From: Arthrobacter sp. NEB 688
Lineage (GTDB): Bacteria; Actinomycetota; Actinomycetes; Actinomycetales; Dermatophilaceae
DNA length: 64,000 bases
Reading direction: 5' to 3'
Assembly: GCF_013201035.1 (NCBI RefSeq)
Contig: NZ_CP053707.1
Span: forward strand, 2,480,001 to 2,544,000
Both the position numbers and the translations under genes were made by a program. Under the pieces are notes generated by a model that had not been told where the DNA came from, made no database searches, and was given only the letters and a program-made list of their open reading frames with translations. This document shows, in pieces, positions 35,101 to 42,224 of the stretch. Position 1 is the stretch's first letter, and every line of letters begins with the position of its first letter.

Positions 35101-35535
35101 GTCCGTGGCGCCGTCGACCAGACCTTCGGCGGCAACCGCACGCAGGTCAGCTACACGGGCTCGCCCGGCAACACCTACCGGCTCGAGGTCCGCTCGAGGT
35201 CGGAGGCGGGCTGGTCCGCGTGGGCCGGCCCGGTCGGGGAGTCGATCCCGGACCCGAAGACGGTCGACGTCCTCAAGGGCAGCACGTGCGGCGAGCGCTC
35301 GTGCGCCACCGGCAACGGCTCGTGCACGAGCGCGGGCTGCCGGTGGATCGCCGTGCGGACCTCGGGTCTCGGCGGGTCGGTCACGTGCAGCTTCTCCGTC
35401 GACGGGCGGTCCGTCAGCGGCTGGCGCAACCTGACGATGGGCGGCAACGCCACGAAGGAGAGCGACAACTTCTACGGGGGCACCGGCACGGTGACAGCCT
35501 CCTGCGGCGGGACGAGCGGCAGCCTCAACTGGTAG
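29200..35535 (+). CDS. giant repeat-domain surface protein (cadherin-like and fibronectin III repeats)
   Basis: A 2111-residue protein. A basic N-terminus and single hydrophobic helix (residues ~18-37) anchor or export it. A ~380-residue beta-rich propeller-like region follows. Then come several ~95-residue cadherin-like/Ig repeats marked by VLDNDTD, VLANDYS, VLDNDTM, LVNDLIA and ALANDTD, each after a PPVA(x)DD-type opening. A Gly-Asp-Ala run (TAGADGADGADGK, ~residue 1435) is a hinge before fibronectin III-like repeats to ~residue 2000. A Cys-rich domain (CGERSCATGNGSCTSAGC) ends the protein. A role in adhesion or cell-envelope structure is inferred. Relatives often sit beside MoxR/DUF58/transglutaminase genes, which are absent here. 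Confidence 0.88.
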   Translation: MARGGGARARGRRSRGRIASLLAVVLVASGLGYAAVASDGTTVHEADLNDAGVWVSSGAQAKYAKANVPIGQLDTGIATDAAPGAGLDVLQDGAVVLGLDTGTGELTALDVAGSTAGDPVAVVPGPGSTKGFHPSPVDLRGGTLALLDPARGTVWGQRVDPRAGTTDFPGVAAGAKPLAKVGRQASVAVGIDGAIHVVSGADGKVTTLTPTSTGGFSRPVVVSTALRSPSPDVTAVGARWVAYDPASDRVFTAAKPDGTDAQVTTDGARLAALQVPGPEADTVVVQSAARAVQVPLDGGVSPGGVAVAEQVDRVPGATLLSRPVVLGGCLHAAWAEEGRVFYGANCGREGDEPTATLPADGEQPTRDGVALRVNRGLVVLNDLDNGGVWDLEDKPQKIDNWDALTPPTRQDDKNQKKDENLVDEASARQPPKAVADAETVRPGKVSKLHVLDNDTDVAGSVLAIDQRDVTAPSLQGASATVSSDGQAIDLSVPADALGQTLEFSYKVNNGKVTSKGAGRVTVRVVGDEVNSAPTLRPGGAQLTQRRYPVIAGKRLSVPVLADWRDPENDTLAARADAEGAVVDGAGRVTLTAPVEEGRQPVGYVVTDGRGGSTKGSVDAQVLGTGPEVRFQPPTTQPDAVRGVVGKPLQVEPLGNDIAGADPGEPDASLRLRSEVRPVGPLQVDTDLATGTVTVTGNAAGTFELSYSAVTGAGAAPGRIRVDLTAPPEGAPPVAVPDNATLHDQAPAMVDVLANDYSPRGDVLVTASTGPGSGSGWVRTSIYQGRWLRLEAAEPAPLDAGTGRRGTVQYTVSDGTQQVRGEVSVLQQPPADDAVPLVEDDTATVREGDTVSIPVLDNDTMADGIPLRLDPDSVKVVSKGDAQRAFASGNVVRYVPEARGLRAAKFVTIEYAAYAEGSKGRAQTARARVQVNPLPSKQQVNQSPVARSFTATVTAGDPLTMTIPTFGVDADGDSVTLTGVVGADDGPVDLALGRVVGVGPTTIRYESFPLAAGTEVITYEVRDRFGATSRAFVRVGVVQPGDPQPPVAVDDEVFAAPGKTVTVKPLVNDLIARGDSVEVDTESLNTPESQRAWRIDEDHVVRTKVPDDTARVHQLAYGISDGLYDPSRASILVRPVKGYKNPPVANDDVAAPKPGETSSVVDALANDTDVDSDPATLKIAEVLSPDAQVTADGRVSVKILDHAYSVPYVVVDEDGERAMALIHVPTGANGQPFVVAGSLVKMDPDSSKTVNLADHVRSPRGRVVSVTTASTVSASPAENLSVTLVDNRTLQLTSSNGYVGPAAVMLEVTDQSAVGQTDFGTAYVSVPVQVGPLVPLLRCPDGAVTVTAGGLDRTVDIPTVCHAWLPVGMTFDDVEFSARWREEPDADLRVDGDGNRRLTLHADTGARSSEGAIEVSAPGLREPSTIAVRVIGREATAGADGADGADGKAPDDPLPPARVRPVTVDGLEAGQSRTVDLRPYLDSPLPQPQCTVTAAAVEQGTGLTVSRSGCSVTLTAGDRPSQKAAVAVTVSDGPKRSARGRITVTLLGRPDPPRRVQAVADRDAGGQARVAWLPPTYDGGSTITSYVVRWTGGSSGSSTCTASPCTIQGLTNGKDYRFTVAAVNGVGEGDRSAASAAVRPDTLPRAVTGVRMVDRGDGTLTVAWDEPVNEGSPLRKYVVRLISSTGQTKTQDVVAPQRQATVTGLDNMAEQDVQVQAWNELGAGPFGPAVSMQSAGTPPALPAPRIAASGPGPAADSATLTISWDQGSPNGPPTKGYTLYQSVDGGGWTAAAQTGAGDRSATVVIPYDGRQYRYTATLTNGADLEGPKTNSSSFTSVGQPSTPTVTASTPSANRQIQLTVGVGQPRAGSFSAIRWSGGGKSGSVACGCAPGSQKTFSVGPFDTNPTQQYAITVWTVNSGAQESVRSSASAQPYGDTLTPTGLSSSRSGNTITWSWNLPENGRRITDVQVRGAVDQTFGGNRTQVSYTGSPGNTYRLEVRSRSEAGWSAWAGPVGESIPDPKTVDVLKGSTCGERSCATGNGSCTSAGCRWIAVRTSGLGGSVTCSFSVDGRSVSGWRNLTMGGNATKESDNFYGGTGTVTASCGGTSGSLNW

Positions 35536-35545
35536 CGCCCGGGCG

Positions 35546-35578
35546 CCGGCGGGCCCTCGCGGCGCGGGGGCCTGTCGG
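35546..35578 (+). terminator. hairpin terminator after the surface-protein gene
   Basis: An 11-bp stem (35546-35556 with 35568-35578) including two G-U pairs that form only in plus-strand RNA, 11-nt loop, 10 nt past the stop. Confidence 0.6.
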
Positions 35579-35625
35579 TGGTCGGCCCTAGCGTCGGTCA
35601 CGACAACGAGGACGAGGTGAGACGC

Positions 35626-35874
35626 ATGACCCGTGACGACGTGATGACCATCGACTGCCGCACCTGCCCGGTGCGCGAGCTGCACTGCGACGACTGCATG
35701 GTGCCCGTGCTGCTGAGCATCACCGGCACCCGCACCGACGGCGCCCTCGACGCCGAGGAGCGGGCCGTCGTGACCCGGCTCGTCCGCGCCGGCCTCGTCG
35801 ACGCCGAGACCGCCGCCACCGTGCGGGCCACGGTCGAGCCCGGGCTGGGCCGGGGGAGCCGCGCCGTCGGCTGA
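35626..35874 (+). CDS. small Cys-motif protein, 82 aa
   Basis: A small protein whose N-terminus has two cysteine pairs, CRTCPVRELHCDDC (Cx2C-x7-Cx2C), suitable for binding one zinc ion. A helical C-terminal half follows (DAEERAVVTRLVRAGLVDAE). No membrane segment. The ATG is preceded by GACGAGGTGA, with a possible -10 TAGCGT at 35589-35594. I do not recognise the family. The pairing with the giant surface protein may be chance. Confidence 0.7.
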   Translation: MTRDDVMTIDCRTCPVRELHCDDCMVPVLLSITGTRTDGALDAEERAVVTRLVRAGLVDAETAATVRATVEPGLGRGSRAVG

Positions 35875-35885
35875 GGGCCCGTCCG

Positions 35886-35891
35886 TACGAT
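35886..35891 (+). promoter_or_regulatory. leaderless -10 element of the lipoprotein peptidase gene
   Basis: TACGAT ends 6 nt before the GTG at 35898. Confidence 0.55.
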
Positions 35892-35897
35892 GGCGCG

Positions 35898-37163
35898 GTG
35901 CCCGCCCTCCGTCCGACCCGCCGGAGCGCGGCGGCGGCGCTGGGGCTGGCGCTCCTCACGGGATGCACCGGGGGCACCGGGTCGCAGCCGGTCGGCACGA
36001 CACCCGCGCCGACGCCGCCCCCCACGACGGCGGGCGGGGCCGAGGACGCCTCGGCCCTCGCGATGGCGCTCGACGACCTCCTCGCCCGCCGGGACGCGGC
36101 GATCCTGCGGGGTGACCGGGACGCCTTCCGCGCCACCGTGGCCGACCCGACCGGCGCCCCGGGCCGCGCCCAGCTCGCCGCCTTCGACGCCGCCCGCGCG
36201 CTGCGGCCGGTGCGCCTCGCGCACGACGTCGCCGCCCCGGTCGACGACCCGTCGGCGCTCGACGTCGGGCTGCGCTACCGCCTCGACGGGCTCGACCGCG
36301 GCGACCGCACCGCGAGCGCCCGCTACGCCCTCGCGCGCACCGGCGACAGCTGGCGCGTGGCCTCGCAGGCGCCGGTCCCGGGCAGCCAGGCGCCCCCGTG
36401 GGTCGCGATGCCGGGCCTCGTCGTGCGCCGGACCGCCCACGCCGTCGTCGCCGGGACCCTGCCGCCGGGCGACCTCGCCACCGCCGCGCGGACGGTCGAC
36501 GAGGGCCTGCCCGCCCTGGCCCGGCGGTGGGCGCGCACCCCGGCCCTCGTGCTCGTCCTCGCCCCGGCCACCGCGGCGCAGGGCGAGGCACTGCTCGGGG
36601 CCGCGCCGACCGGGGAGGTGGGGGCGAGCACCGACGGCCCGACGGGGCAGGACGGCCGGTCGACCGGCGACCGCGTGGTGCTCGACCCGTCGGCGCACGC
36701 ACGCCTCACGCCGACCGGGCGGGCCGTCGTGCTGACCCACGAGCTCGCGCACGTCGCGGTCCGGGCCACGCTGCCGGGCGACCTGCCGGTCTGGCTCGCG
36801 GAGGGCTACGCCGACCACGTCGGCTACGCCCGGGCGGACGTGCCGGCCGCGGCCCTGCTCGCGCCGCTCGCCGCCGCCGTGCGGGCCGGGGACGCGCCTC
36901 GGGACCTGCCGGACGCCCGCGCCTTCGCCGCCGCCACCGGGTCGGTCGAGGTGACCTACCTCGCGGCCTGGCAGGCCGTCGAGCTCATCGCCGAGGGCAG
37001 CGGTGAGACCGCGCTCGACCGGCTGCTCACGGCGTGCGCCTCGACCGACGGTGAGCAGGCGGCCGAACGCGCCTGCGCCGCAGCCCTGCCCGCCGTGGTC
37101 GGGCTCGACCGTGACGCGCTCACCCGGCAGTGGCGCCGACGCCTGGACGACCTCGCTCGGTGA
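35898..37163 (+). CDS. putative lipoprotein zinc metallopeptidase (peptidase MA-like)
   Basis: A 421-residue exported protein. The signal peptide ends in a lipobox (LALLTGC, Cys23), followed by a Pro/Thr-rich linker. A lumazine/NTF2-like region spans residues ~50-165. The peptidase domain has VVLTHELAHVAVRATL (HExxH, ~residue 280) and the third ligand Glu in VWLAEGYADHVGYA, the gluzincin arrangement of peptidase MA families. Probably anchored outside the membrane; substrate unknown. Its last 44 bp overlap the convergent glycosyltransferase gene. Confidence 0.85.
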   Translation: MPALRPTRRSAAAALGLALLTGCTGGTGSQPVGTTPAPTPPPTTAGGAEDASALAMALDDLLARRDAAILRGDRDAFRATVADPTGAPGRAQLAAFDAARALRPVRLAHDVAAPVDDPSALDVGLRYRLDGLDRGDRTASARYALARTGDSWRVASQAPVPGSQAPPWVAMPGLVVRRTAHAVVAGTLPPGDLATAARTVDEGLPALARRWARTPALVLVLAPATAAQGEALLGAAPTGEVGASTDGPTGQDGRSTGDRVVLDPSAHARLTPTGRAVVLTHELAHVAVRATLPGDLPVWLAEGYADHVGYARADVPAAALLAPLAAAVRAGDAPRDLPDARAFAAATGSVEVTYLAAWQAVELIAEGSGETALDRLLTACASTDGEQAAERACAAALPAVVGLDRDALTRQWRRRLDDLAR

Positions 37164-38508
37164 GCCCGTCCGGGGCCTGCACATCCTCCGGCGGATCGAC
37201 CTCGTCGGTCCGCGAGGGGACGACGACGGACGCGAGGACGAGCGCGGCGACGAGCCAGAACTGGTTGTAGAACGCCTGCTTGTTGACGAGGTTCGCGACC
37301 GCGAGCACGAGGGCGGCCCACCGCAGCACCTCGCCCACCGGGGGCCGACGGCGCCACACGGCCCACATCGCCCCACCCACGGCGGCGAGCATCGCCAGCC
37401 CGGTGACGGCGAACGGCAGCGTCACGCCGTGGACGTTGAGGAAGTAGAGGTACCAGGTGTTGGCGAACTTGATGGGATGGAAGGTGAGGAGGGTCGTCAC
37501 GGTGTCGTCGACGAAGGCCGCGGGGTCGGCGACGAGCCACGGCAGGACGAGGACGCCGGCGAGGCCACCGGTGGCCAGCGTGCGCCGCCACCCGAAGGGC
37601 TGCCAGACGAGCAGGACCGGCGCGACGAGGGCGAGGTGCTGCTTGCTCGCGCAGGCCAGCGCGAGCGGCACGACGGCCCACCAGGCGTGGCCGCGGCGGA
37701 CCAGCGCGGCCCACCAGACGAGGAGGGCGGCGAGCACCGGCTCGGTCCAGGCCTGGTCGACCTGGGTGATGGTGCCCGGGACGACGACGAGCACGGCGGC
37801 CGCGGCGGCGGCCCGGACGCGGCCCGCTGGGGTCCCGCCGGCCAGGTACCAGAGCCCGGCGAGCAGGACGAGCATCCACAGGAGGAGCATCCAGCGCACG
37901 TCGCCGGCGAGCCAGCGCCCCGGCGCGGTGAGGACCATCATCCAGGGCAGGTAGGTGAAGTGGTCCTGCACACCGGGGGAGCCGGTCCACTGCGCGGTGT
38001 AGACGTTGCCGAACCGGGCCGAGACGTCGGCGCCCTGCTGGAGGATCACCCAGACGTCGATCCGCGGCGCGCGGTCGCCGAGCACCGCGACGGTCGCGAG
38101 CACGGTGTGGGTCAGGGCGGCGCCGCCGAGGACGGCCGGCGGACCCCACGGCGCACGGACCAGCAGCAGGCCGGCGAGCGCGACCCCGCCGACCGAGAGC
38201 ACGACGAGGGCGGCCGTCAGCCACCCGCCGCGCAGGTACGAGAAGAGCGGCACGGTGAGGGTGAGCACGACCGAGCCGAGGACGAGCACCGGGGCGAGCC
38301 AGCGGGGGAGGGGCACCTCCACCCGGCGCACGAGCCACCAGGCGAGCAGCGCCGTGCCGGCCGTGAGGCCGAGCAGGATCGGTACCCGGAAGCGCACGAC
38401 GCTCCACTGCGCGACGCCGAACCAGGCGAGCCACGCGACGGCGAGGACGACCGCCGGCAGGGTCGACCGCACCCCGGCGGGGGCGCGGCCGACGGCCGTC
38501 TCAGCCAC
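37120..38508 (-). CDS. polytopic membrane glycosyltransferase-like protein (GT87/DUF2029 type)
   Basis: A 462-residue protein with about 11-12 membrane helices. The second extracytoplasmic loop begins with an acidic RIDVWVILQQGAD segment, as in GT-C polyprenyl-phosphate-mannose transferases where an Asp is catalytic. YLPWMMVLTAPGRW and QAWTEPVLAALLVWW are also typical. It would add sugars to lipids or glycans on the outer face of the membrane. Mycobacterial pimE and Rv2181, of similar type, lie in the equivalent region. The GTG overlaps the stop of the acyl-CoA ligase by 8 nt. Confidence 0.75.
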   Translation of the reverse strand: MAETAVGRAPAGVRSTLPAVVLAVAWLAWFGVAQWSVVRFRVPILLGLTAGTALLAWWLVRRVEVPLPRWLAPVLVLGSVVLTLTVPLFSYLRGGWLTAALVVLSVGGVALAGLLLVRAPWGPPAVLGGAALTHTVLATVAVLGDRAPRIDVWVILQQGADVSARFGNVYTAQWTGSPGVQDHFTYLPWMMVLTAPGRWLAGDVRWMLLLWMLVLLAGLWYLAGGTPAGRVRAAAAAAVLVVVPGTITQVDQAWTEPVLAALLVWWAALVRRGHAWWAVVPLALACASKQHLALVAPVLLVWQPFGWRRTLATGGLAGVLVLPWLVADPAAFVDDTVTTLLTFHPIKFANTWYLYFLNVHGVTLPFAVTGLAMLAAVGGAMWAVWRRRPPVGEVLRWAALVLAVANLVNKQAFYNQFWLVAALVLASVVVPSRTDEVDPPEDVQAPDGLTERGRPGVGATAG

Positions 38509-40291
38509 CGTAGAGCGCGTCGACCTCGTCGCCGAAGTCGCGCATCACGACGTTGCGCTTGAGCTTGAGCGACGGGGTGAGGTGACCCGACTCCTCGGTG
38601 AAGTCGGAGTCGAGGATGACGAACTTGCGGATCGACTCCGCCTTGGAGACAGCGGTGTTGGCCTCGTCGACGGCGCGCTGGATCTCGTCGTGGATGCGGG
38701 GGTCGTCCTTCGCCTTCGAGAACGGCAGGTCCTCGAGGCCGTGGTTGGCGGCCCAGCCCGGGTACATCTCGTCGTCGAGCGTCACGAGGGCGCCGATGAA
38801 CGGCTTGCCGTCGCCGACGACGATGCACTGGCTGACGAGCGGGTGGGCGCGCAGCCGGTCCTCGAGCACGGCGGGGGCGACGTTCTTGCCGCCGGCCGTC
38901 ACGAGGATCTCCTTCTTGCGGCCGGTGATGCGCAGGTAGCCCTTGGCGTCGAGCTCGCCGATGTCGCCGGTGTGGAACCAGCCGTCGCGCACGGACTCGC
39001 GGGTGGCGTCGTCGTTGCCGCGGTAGGCGCGGAAGACGTTGATGCCGCGGATGCAGATCTCGCCGTCGTCGGCGATCCGCAGGTCGACACCGGGCAGCGG
39101 CGGCCCGACGGTGCCGATGCGCATGGCGTCGGGGAGGTTGACGCAGGCCGGCGCCGTGGTCTCGGTCAGGCCGTAGCCCTCGAGGATCGAGACGCCGATG
39201 CCGCGGAAGAAGTGCCCGAGGCGCGTGCCGAGCGGGGCGCCGCCGGACACGGCGTACTGGACCCGGCCGCCCATCGCGTCGCGCAGCTTGCCGTAGACGA
39301 GCTTGTCGAAGACGGCGTGCCGCACCTTGAGGCCGAGCGGCACCGACCCGGTGTCGAGGGCCTCGGACCAGGCGATGGCGGTGGCGGCCGCGCCGGCGAA
39401 GATCTTGCCCTTGCCGCCGGCCTCCGCCTTGGCCTCGGCCGAGTTGTAGATCTTCTCGAAGACGCGCGGCACGGCGAGGACGAACGTCGGGCGGAACGCG
39501 CCGAAGTCGTCCATGAGCGTCTTGAGGTCGGAGGAGTGACCCATCCGGACCCCCGCGGTGACGGCCAGCACCTCGATGAAGCGGGCGAACACGTGGGCCA
39601 GCGGCAGGAAGAGCAGCGTGGCCGCCCCCTCGCCCTTGACGACCGCGGCGATCTGCTCGGCCGTGTTCTCGGCGAGGGTGAGGAAGTTGCCGTGCGTCAG
39701 CTCGACGCCCTTGGGGCGGCCGGTGGTGCCCGAGGTGTAGATGACGGTGGCCAGCGAGTCGCGGTCGAGGCCGGCGCGGCGCTCGTCGAGCTCGCGGTCC
39801 TCGACGTCGGCGCCGTCGCGGCTCAGCGTGTCGACGTCGCCGTGGTCGAGGACCCAGACGTGGGTCAGGCCCGGCAGGCCCCCGCGGACCCGCTCGATGG
39901 ACGCGAGGTGGGCCTCGGTCTCGACGAGGACGCCGACGGCGCCGGAGTCGCCGAGGATCCACTCGACCTGCTCGGCGGAGGAGGTCTCGTAGATCGGCAC
40001 GGGCACGGCGCCGGCGGCCCAGAGCGCGAAGTCGGCCAGGGTCCACTCGTAGCGGGTCCGGCTCATGATCCCCACGACGTCACCGACGGTGATGCCGGCG
40101 GCGAGGAAGCCCTTGGCGAGCGCGGCGACCTCGGCGGCGAAGGTGGCGCTCGTGACGTCGGTCCACCCGGCGCCCGAGCGGACCGAGAACGCCACGCGCC
40201 CAGGTCGGTCGGCGGCCAGACGGGCCGGGAGGTCTCCCAGCGTGCCCTCGTTCGTCGCGGGCAGGACGAGGGGCGTGGAGGTCTCGTGCAC
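38501..40291 (-). CDS. long-chain fatty acyl-CoA ligase (FadD15 type)
   Basis: A 596-residue AMP-forming synthetase that activates fatty acids with ATP and CoA. Motifs are VIYTSGTTGRPKGVELTH (P-loop), LEGYGLTETTAPA, and the hinge/C-terminal DGWFHTGDIGELDAKGYLRI and GRKKEILVTAGGKNVAP. GTG start with AAGGAG ~10 nt upstream. As I recall, the M. tuberculosis homologue FadD15 (Rv2187) lies in the same region next to a SRPBCC gene (Rv2185c). Here the SRPBCC gene is divergent, 75 bp away. Confidence 0.93.
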   Translation of the reverse strand: MHETSTPLVLPATNEGTLGDLPARLAADRPGRVAFSVRSGAGWTDVTSATFAAEVAALAKGFLAAGITVGDVVGIMSRTRYEWTLADFALWAAGAVPVPIYETSSAEQVEWILGDSGAVGVLVETEAHLASIERVRGGLPGLTHVWVLDHGDVDTLSRDGADVEDRELDERRAGLDRDSLATVIYTSGTTGRPKGVELTHGNFLTLAENTAEQIAAVVKGEGAATLLFLPLAHVFARFIEVLAVTAGVRMGHSSDLKTLMDDFGAFRPTFVLAVPRVFEKIYNSAEAKAEAGGKGKIFAGAAATAIAWSEALDTGSVPLGLKVRHAVFDKLVYGKLRDAMGGRVQYAVSGGAPLGTRLGHFFRGIGVSILEGYGLTETTAPACVNLPDAMRIGTVGPPLPGVDLRIADDGEICIRGINVFRAYRGNDDATRESVRDGWFHTGDIGELDAKGYLRITGRKKEILVTAGGKNVAPAVLEDRLRAHPLVSQCIVVGDGKPFIGALVTLDDEMYPGWAANHGLEDLPFSKAKDDPRIHDEIQRAVDEANTAVSKAESIRKFVILDSDFTEESGHLTPSLKLKRNVVMRDFGDEVDALYGG

Positions 40292-40329
40292 CGTCGGACT
40301 CCTTCGGTCTCGGGTGGGGAAGCCCCCCA

Positions 40330-40357
40330 ACTCTAGGCCCCGGGCTACGGGTAGCCT
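40330..40357. promoter_or_regulatory. divergent promoters with small palindrome (acyl-CoA ligase / SRPBCC)
   Basis: Minus strand: TAGAGT (complement of 40330-40335) would give the ligase a ~32-nt leader. Plus strand: TAGCCT (40352-40357) ends 8 nt before the SRPBCC ATG. A perfect palindrome GGCTAC-GG-GTAGCC (40343-40356) covers the plus-strand -10 and could be a repressor site. Confidence 0.45.
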
Positions 40358-40365
40358 GCGGTGCC

Positions 40366-40809
40366 ATGGCCGACCGCACCCGTTCCTCCATCGAGATCGC
40401 CGCCGCACCGGGCGAGGTGCTCGACGTCATCGCGGCGTTCGAGGACTACCCGGAGTGGGCCGAGCAGGTCAAGGCGTGCTCGGTGCTCACCGAGGACGGC
40501 GACGGCTGGGCCGACCAGGTCGAGTTCACCCTCGACGCGGGCGCCATCAAGGACCAGTACGTCCTCGAGTACGACTGGGCCGTGGCCGAGGACGGCACCG
40601 GCGTCATCTCCTGGCACCTCGTGCGGGCCTCGCTCCTCAAGGGCCTGACCGGCAGCTACACGCTCGAGGCCGTCGGCGCGGGCGCCCGGGTCACCTACGA
40701 CCTCGAGGTCGACCTCACCATCCCGATGATCGGGATGCTCAAGCGCAAGGCCGAGAAGCTCATCATCGACGCCGCCCTGAGCGAGCTGAAGAAGCGCGTC
40801 GAGGGCTGA
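40366..40809 (+). CDS. SRPBCC (polyketide cyclase/dehydrase-like) family protein
   Basis: A 147-residue START/Bet v1-fold protein with a hydrophobic ligand cavity. The N-terminal strand and helix (SSIEIAAAPGEVLDVIAAFE, YPEWAEQV) and long C-terminal amphipathic helix (GMLKRKAEKLIIDAALSELK) are typical. Its divergent partner is an acyl-CoA ligase, so a lipid ligand is plausible. M. tuberculosis has a homologue in the same block. Leaderless ATG start. Confidence 0.88.
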   Translation: MADRTRSSIEIAAAPGEVLDVIAAFEDYPEWAEQVKACSVLTEDGDGWADQVEFTLDAGAIKDQYVLEYDWAVAEDGTGVISWHLVRASLLKGLTGSYTLEAVGAGARVTYDLEVDLTIPMIGMLKRKAEKLIIDAALSELKKRVEG

Positions 40810-40817
40810 GCGCCACG

Positions 40818-41180
40818 ATGACCGCGCAGCGCTGGCACGAGGACGTCGGGAGCGTCGCCGAGGAGGCCGGGCGCCTCCTCGAGAGCCTGCGCCGTGCCGG
40901 CCGGGAGGGCGCCCCCGAGCCCGACGCCGCCGCGCCGCCGGGCGCCGACGCGCCCGCTGCGTCGGACGCCGACACCCCTCCCGCGCAGGGGTTCTCGTGC
41001 GACGACCCGGTGTGCCAGTGGTGCCCCGTGTGCCGCGCGTCGGGGTTCGTGCGCCAGCTGAGCCCCGAGACCCTCGGCACCCTCGCCGAGCTCGCGGGCT
41101 TCGCGGCCGCCGTGCTCGGCGACCTCGCGTCCGCCCGTGGCCGCGCCCACGACGACCAGCAGGGAGGCGACCGTGGCTGA
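40818..41180 (+). CDS. conserved hypothetical protein with Cys cluster (DUF5304-like), 120 aa
   Basis: A 120-residue protein with a helical N-terminus (EDVGSVAEEAGRLLESLRRA), an Ala/Pro-rich linker, a cysteine cluster CDDPVCQWCPVCRASG (residues ~57-72) and a C-terminal helix. The Cys spacing could bind zinc. It lies 8 nt after the SRPBCC gene and overlaps the glucokinase start by 8 nt. Streptomyces has a similar small gene beside its ROK glucokinase. Function unknown. Confidence 0.72.
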   Translation: MTAQRWHEDVGSVAEEAGRLLESLRRAGREGAPEPDAAAPPGADAPAASDADTPPAQGFSCDDPVCQWCPVCRASGFVRQLSPETLGTLAELAGFAAAVLGDLASARGRAHDDQQGGDRG

Positions 41181-42213
41181 GGGACCCCTCGCGATCGGTG
41201 TCGACATCGGAGGCACCAAGGTGGCCGCCGGCCTCGTCGACGGCAGCGGCGCCGTGCTGCGCCGCACCCGCCGCGACACCCCGCACCGCTCGACGAGCCC
41301 CCGGGTCGTCGAGGACACCATCGTCTCCGCCGTCGAGGAGCTGCTCGACGCCGGCAGCGAGGACGTCGTGGCGGTCGGCATCGGGGCCGCGGGCTTCGTC
41401 GCCGCCGACCGCGCCACGGTCGTCTTCGCCCCGCACCTCTCGTGGCGCAACGAGCCGCTGCGCGCCGCGCTCGGCGGCCGCCTCGCGCTGCCCATCTTCG
41501 TCGACAACGACGCCAACGCGTCGGTCTGGGCCGAGCACCGCTTCGGCGCCGGCCGCGGCGAGAGCCACCTCGTCATGGTCAACCTCGGCACCGGGATCGG
41601 CGGAGGCATCGTCCTCGACGGACGGGTCGTCCGCGGGCGCTTCGGCATCGCCGGGGAGTTCGGCCACATGCAGGTGGTGCCCGACGGCATCCGCTGCGAG
41701 TGCGGCAACCGGGGCTGCTGGGAGCAGTACGCCTCCGGCAACGCGCTCGTCCGCGAGGCCCGCGCCCTCATGTCGGCCGGCAGCCCGGTCGTCTCCGACC
41801 TCTTCGAGCGCGTCGGCGGCGACCCGAGCGAGCTGACCGGGCCGCTCGTCACCGAGGCCGCGCGCGACGGCGACGCCCTGGCCCGCGAGCTGCTCGGCGA
41901 GATCGGCCGCTGGCTCGGGGTCGGGATGGCCGACCTCGCCGCCGCGCTCGACCCGGGGACCTTCGTCATCGGCGGTGGGGTCAGCGCCGCCGGCGAGCTG
42001 CTGCTCGGCCCGGCGCGCGAGGCCTTCCGCCGCCAGCTGACCGGCCGCGGCTACCGGCCCGAGGCGACGATCGTCGCGGCGCAGCTCGGCAACGAGGCCG
42101 GCCTCGTCGGGGCGGCGGACCTCGCCCGCGTCGGCGCCGCCGACCTCGCGTGGGCCGACGCCGGCGACCGCGCGGCGGACCAGGCGCCCGCCGACCCGCC
42201 GCCCGCCGGCTGA
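41173..42213 (+). CDS. glkA: ROK family glucokinase
   Basis: A 346-residue sugar kinase. The ATP site is LAIGVDIGGTKVAAGLV, the sugar/base site DNDANASVWAE with the catalytic Asp, and the phosphate loop VNLGTGIGGGIVLDG. The ROK zinc motif is CECGNRGCWEQYAS (with the His of GEFGHM). GTG start preceded by AGGGAGG inside the previous gene. In Streptomyces the equivalent GlkA also mediates carbon catabolite repression. The C-terminal tail is Asp/Ala-rich and probably disordered. Confidence 0.94.
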   Translation: MAEGPLAIGVDIGGTKVAAGLVDGSGAVLRRTRRDTPHRSTSPRVVEDTIVSAVEELLDAGSEDVVAVGIGAAGFVAADRATVVFAPHLSWRNEPLRAALGGRLALPIFVDNDANASVWAEHRFGAGRGESHLVMVNLGTGIGGGIVLDGRVVRGRFGIAGEFGHMQVVPDGIRCECGNRGCWEQYASGNALVREARALMSAGSPVVSDLFERVGGDPSELTGPLVTEAARDGDALARELLGEIGRWLGVGMADLAAALDPGTFVIGGGVSAAGELLLGPAREAFRRQLTGRGYRPEATIVAAQLGNEAGLVGAADLARVGAADLAWADAGDRAADQAPADPPPAG

Positions 42214-42224
42214 CCGCCACCGAC

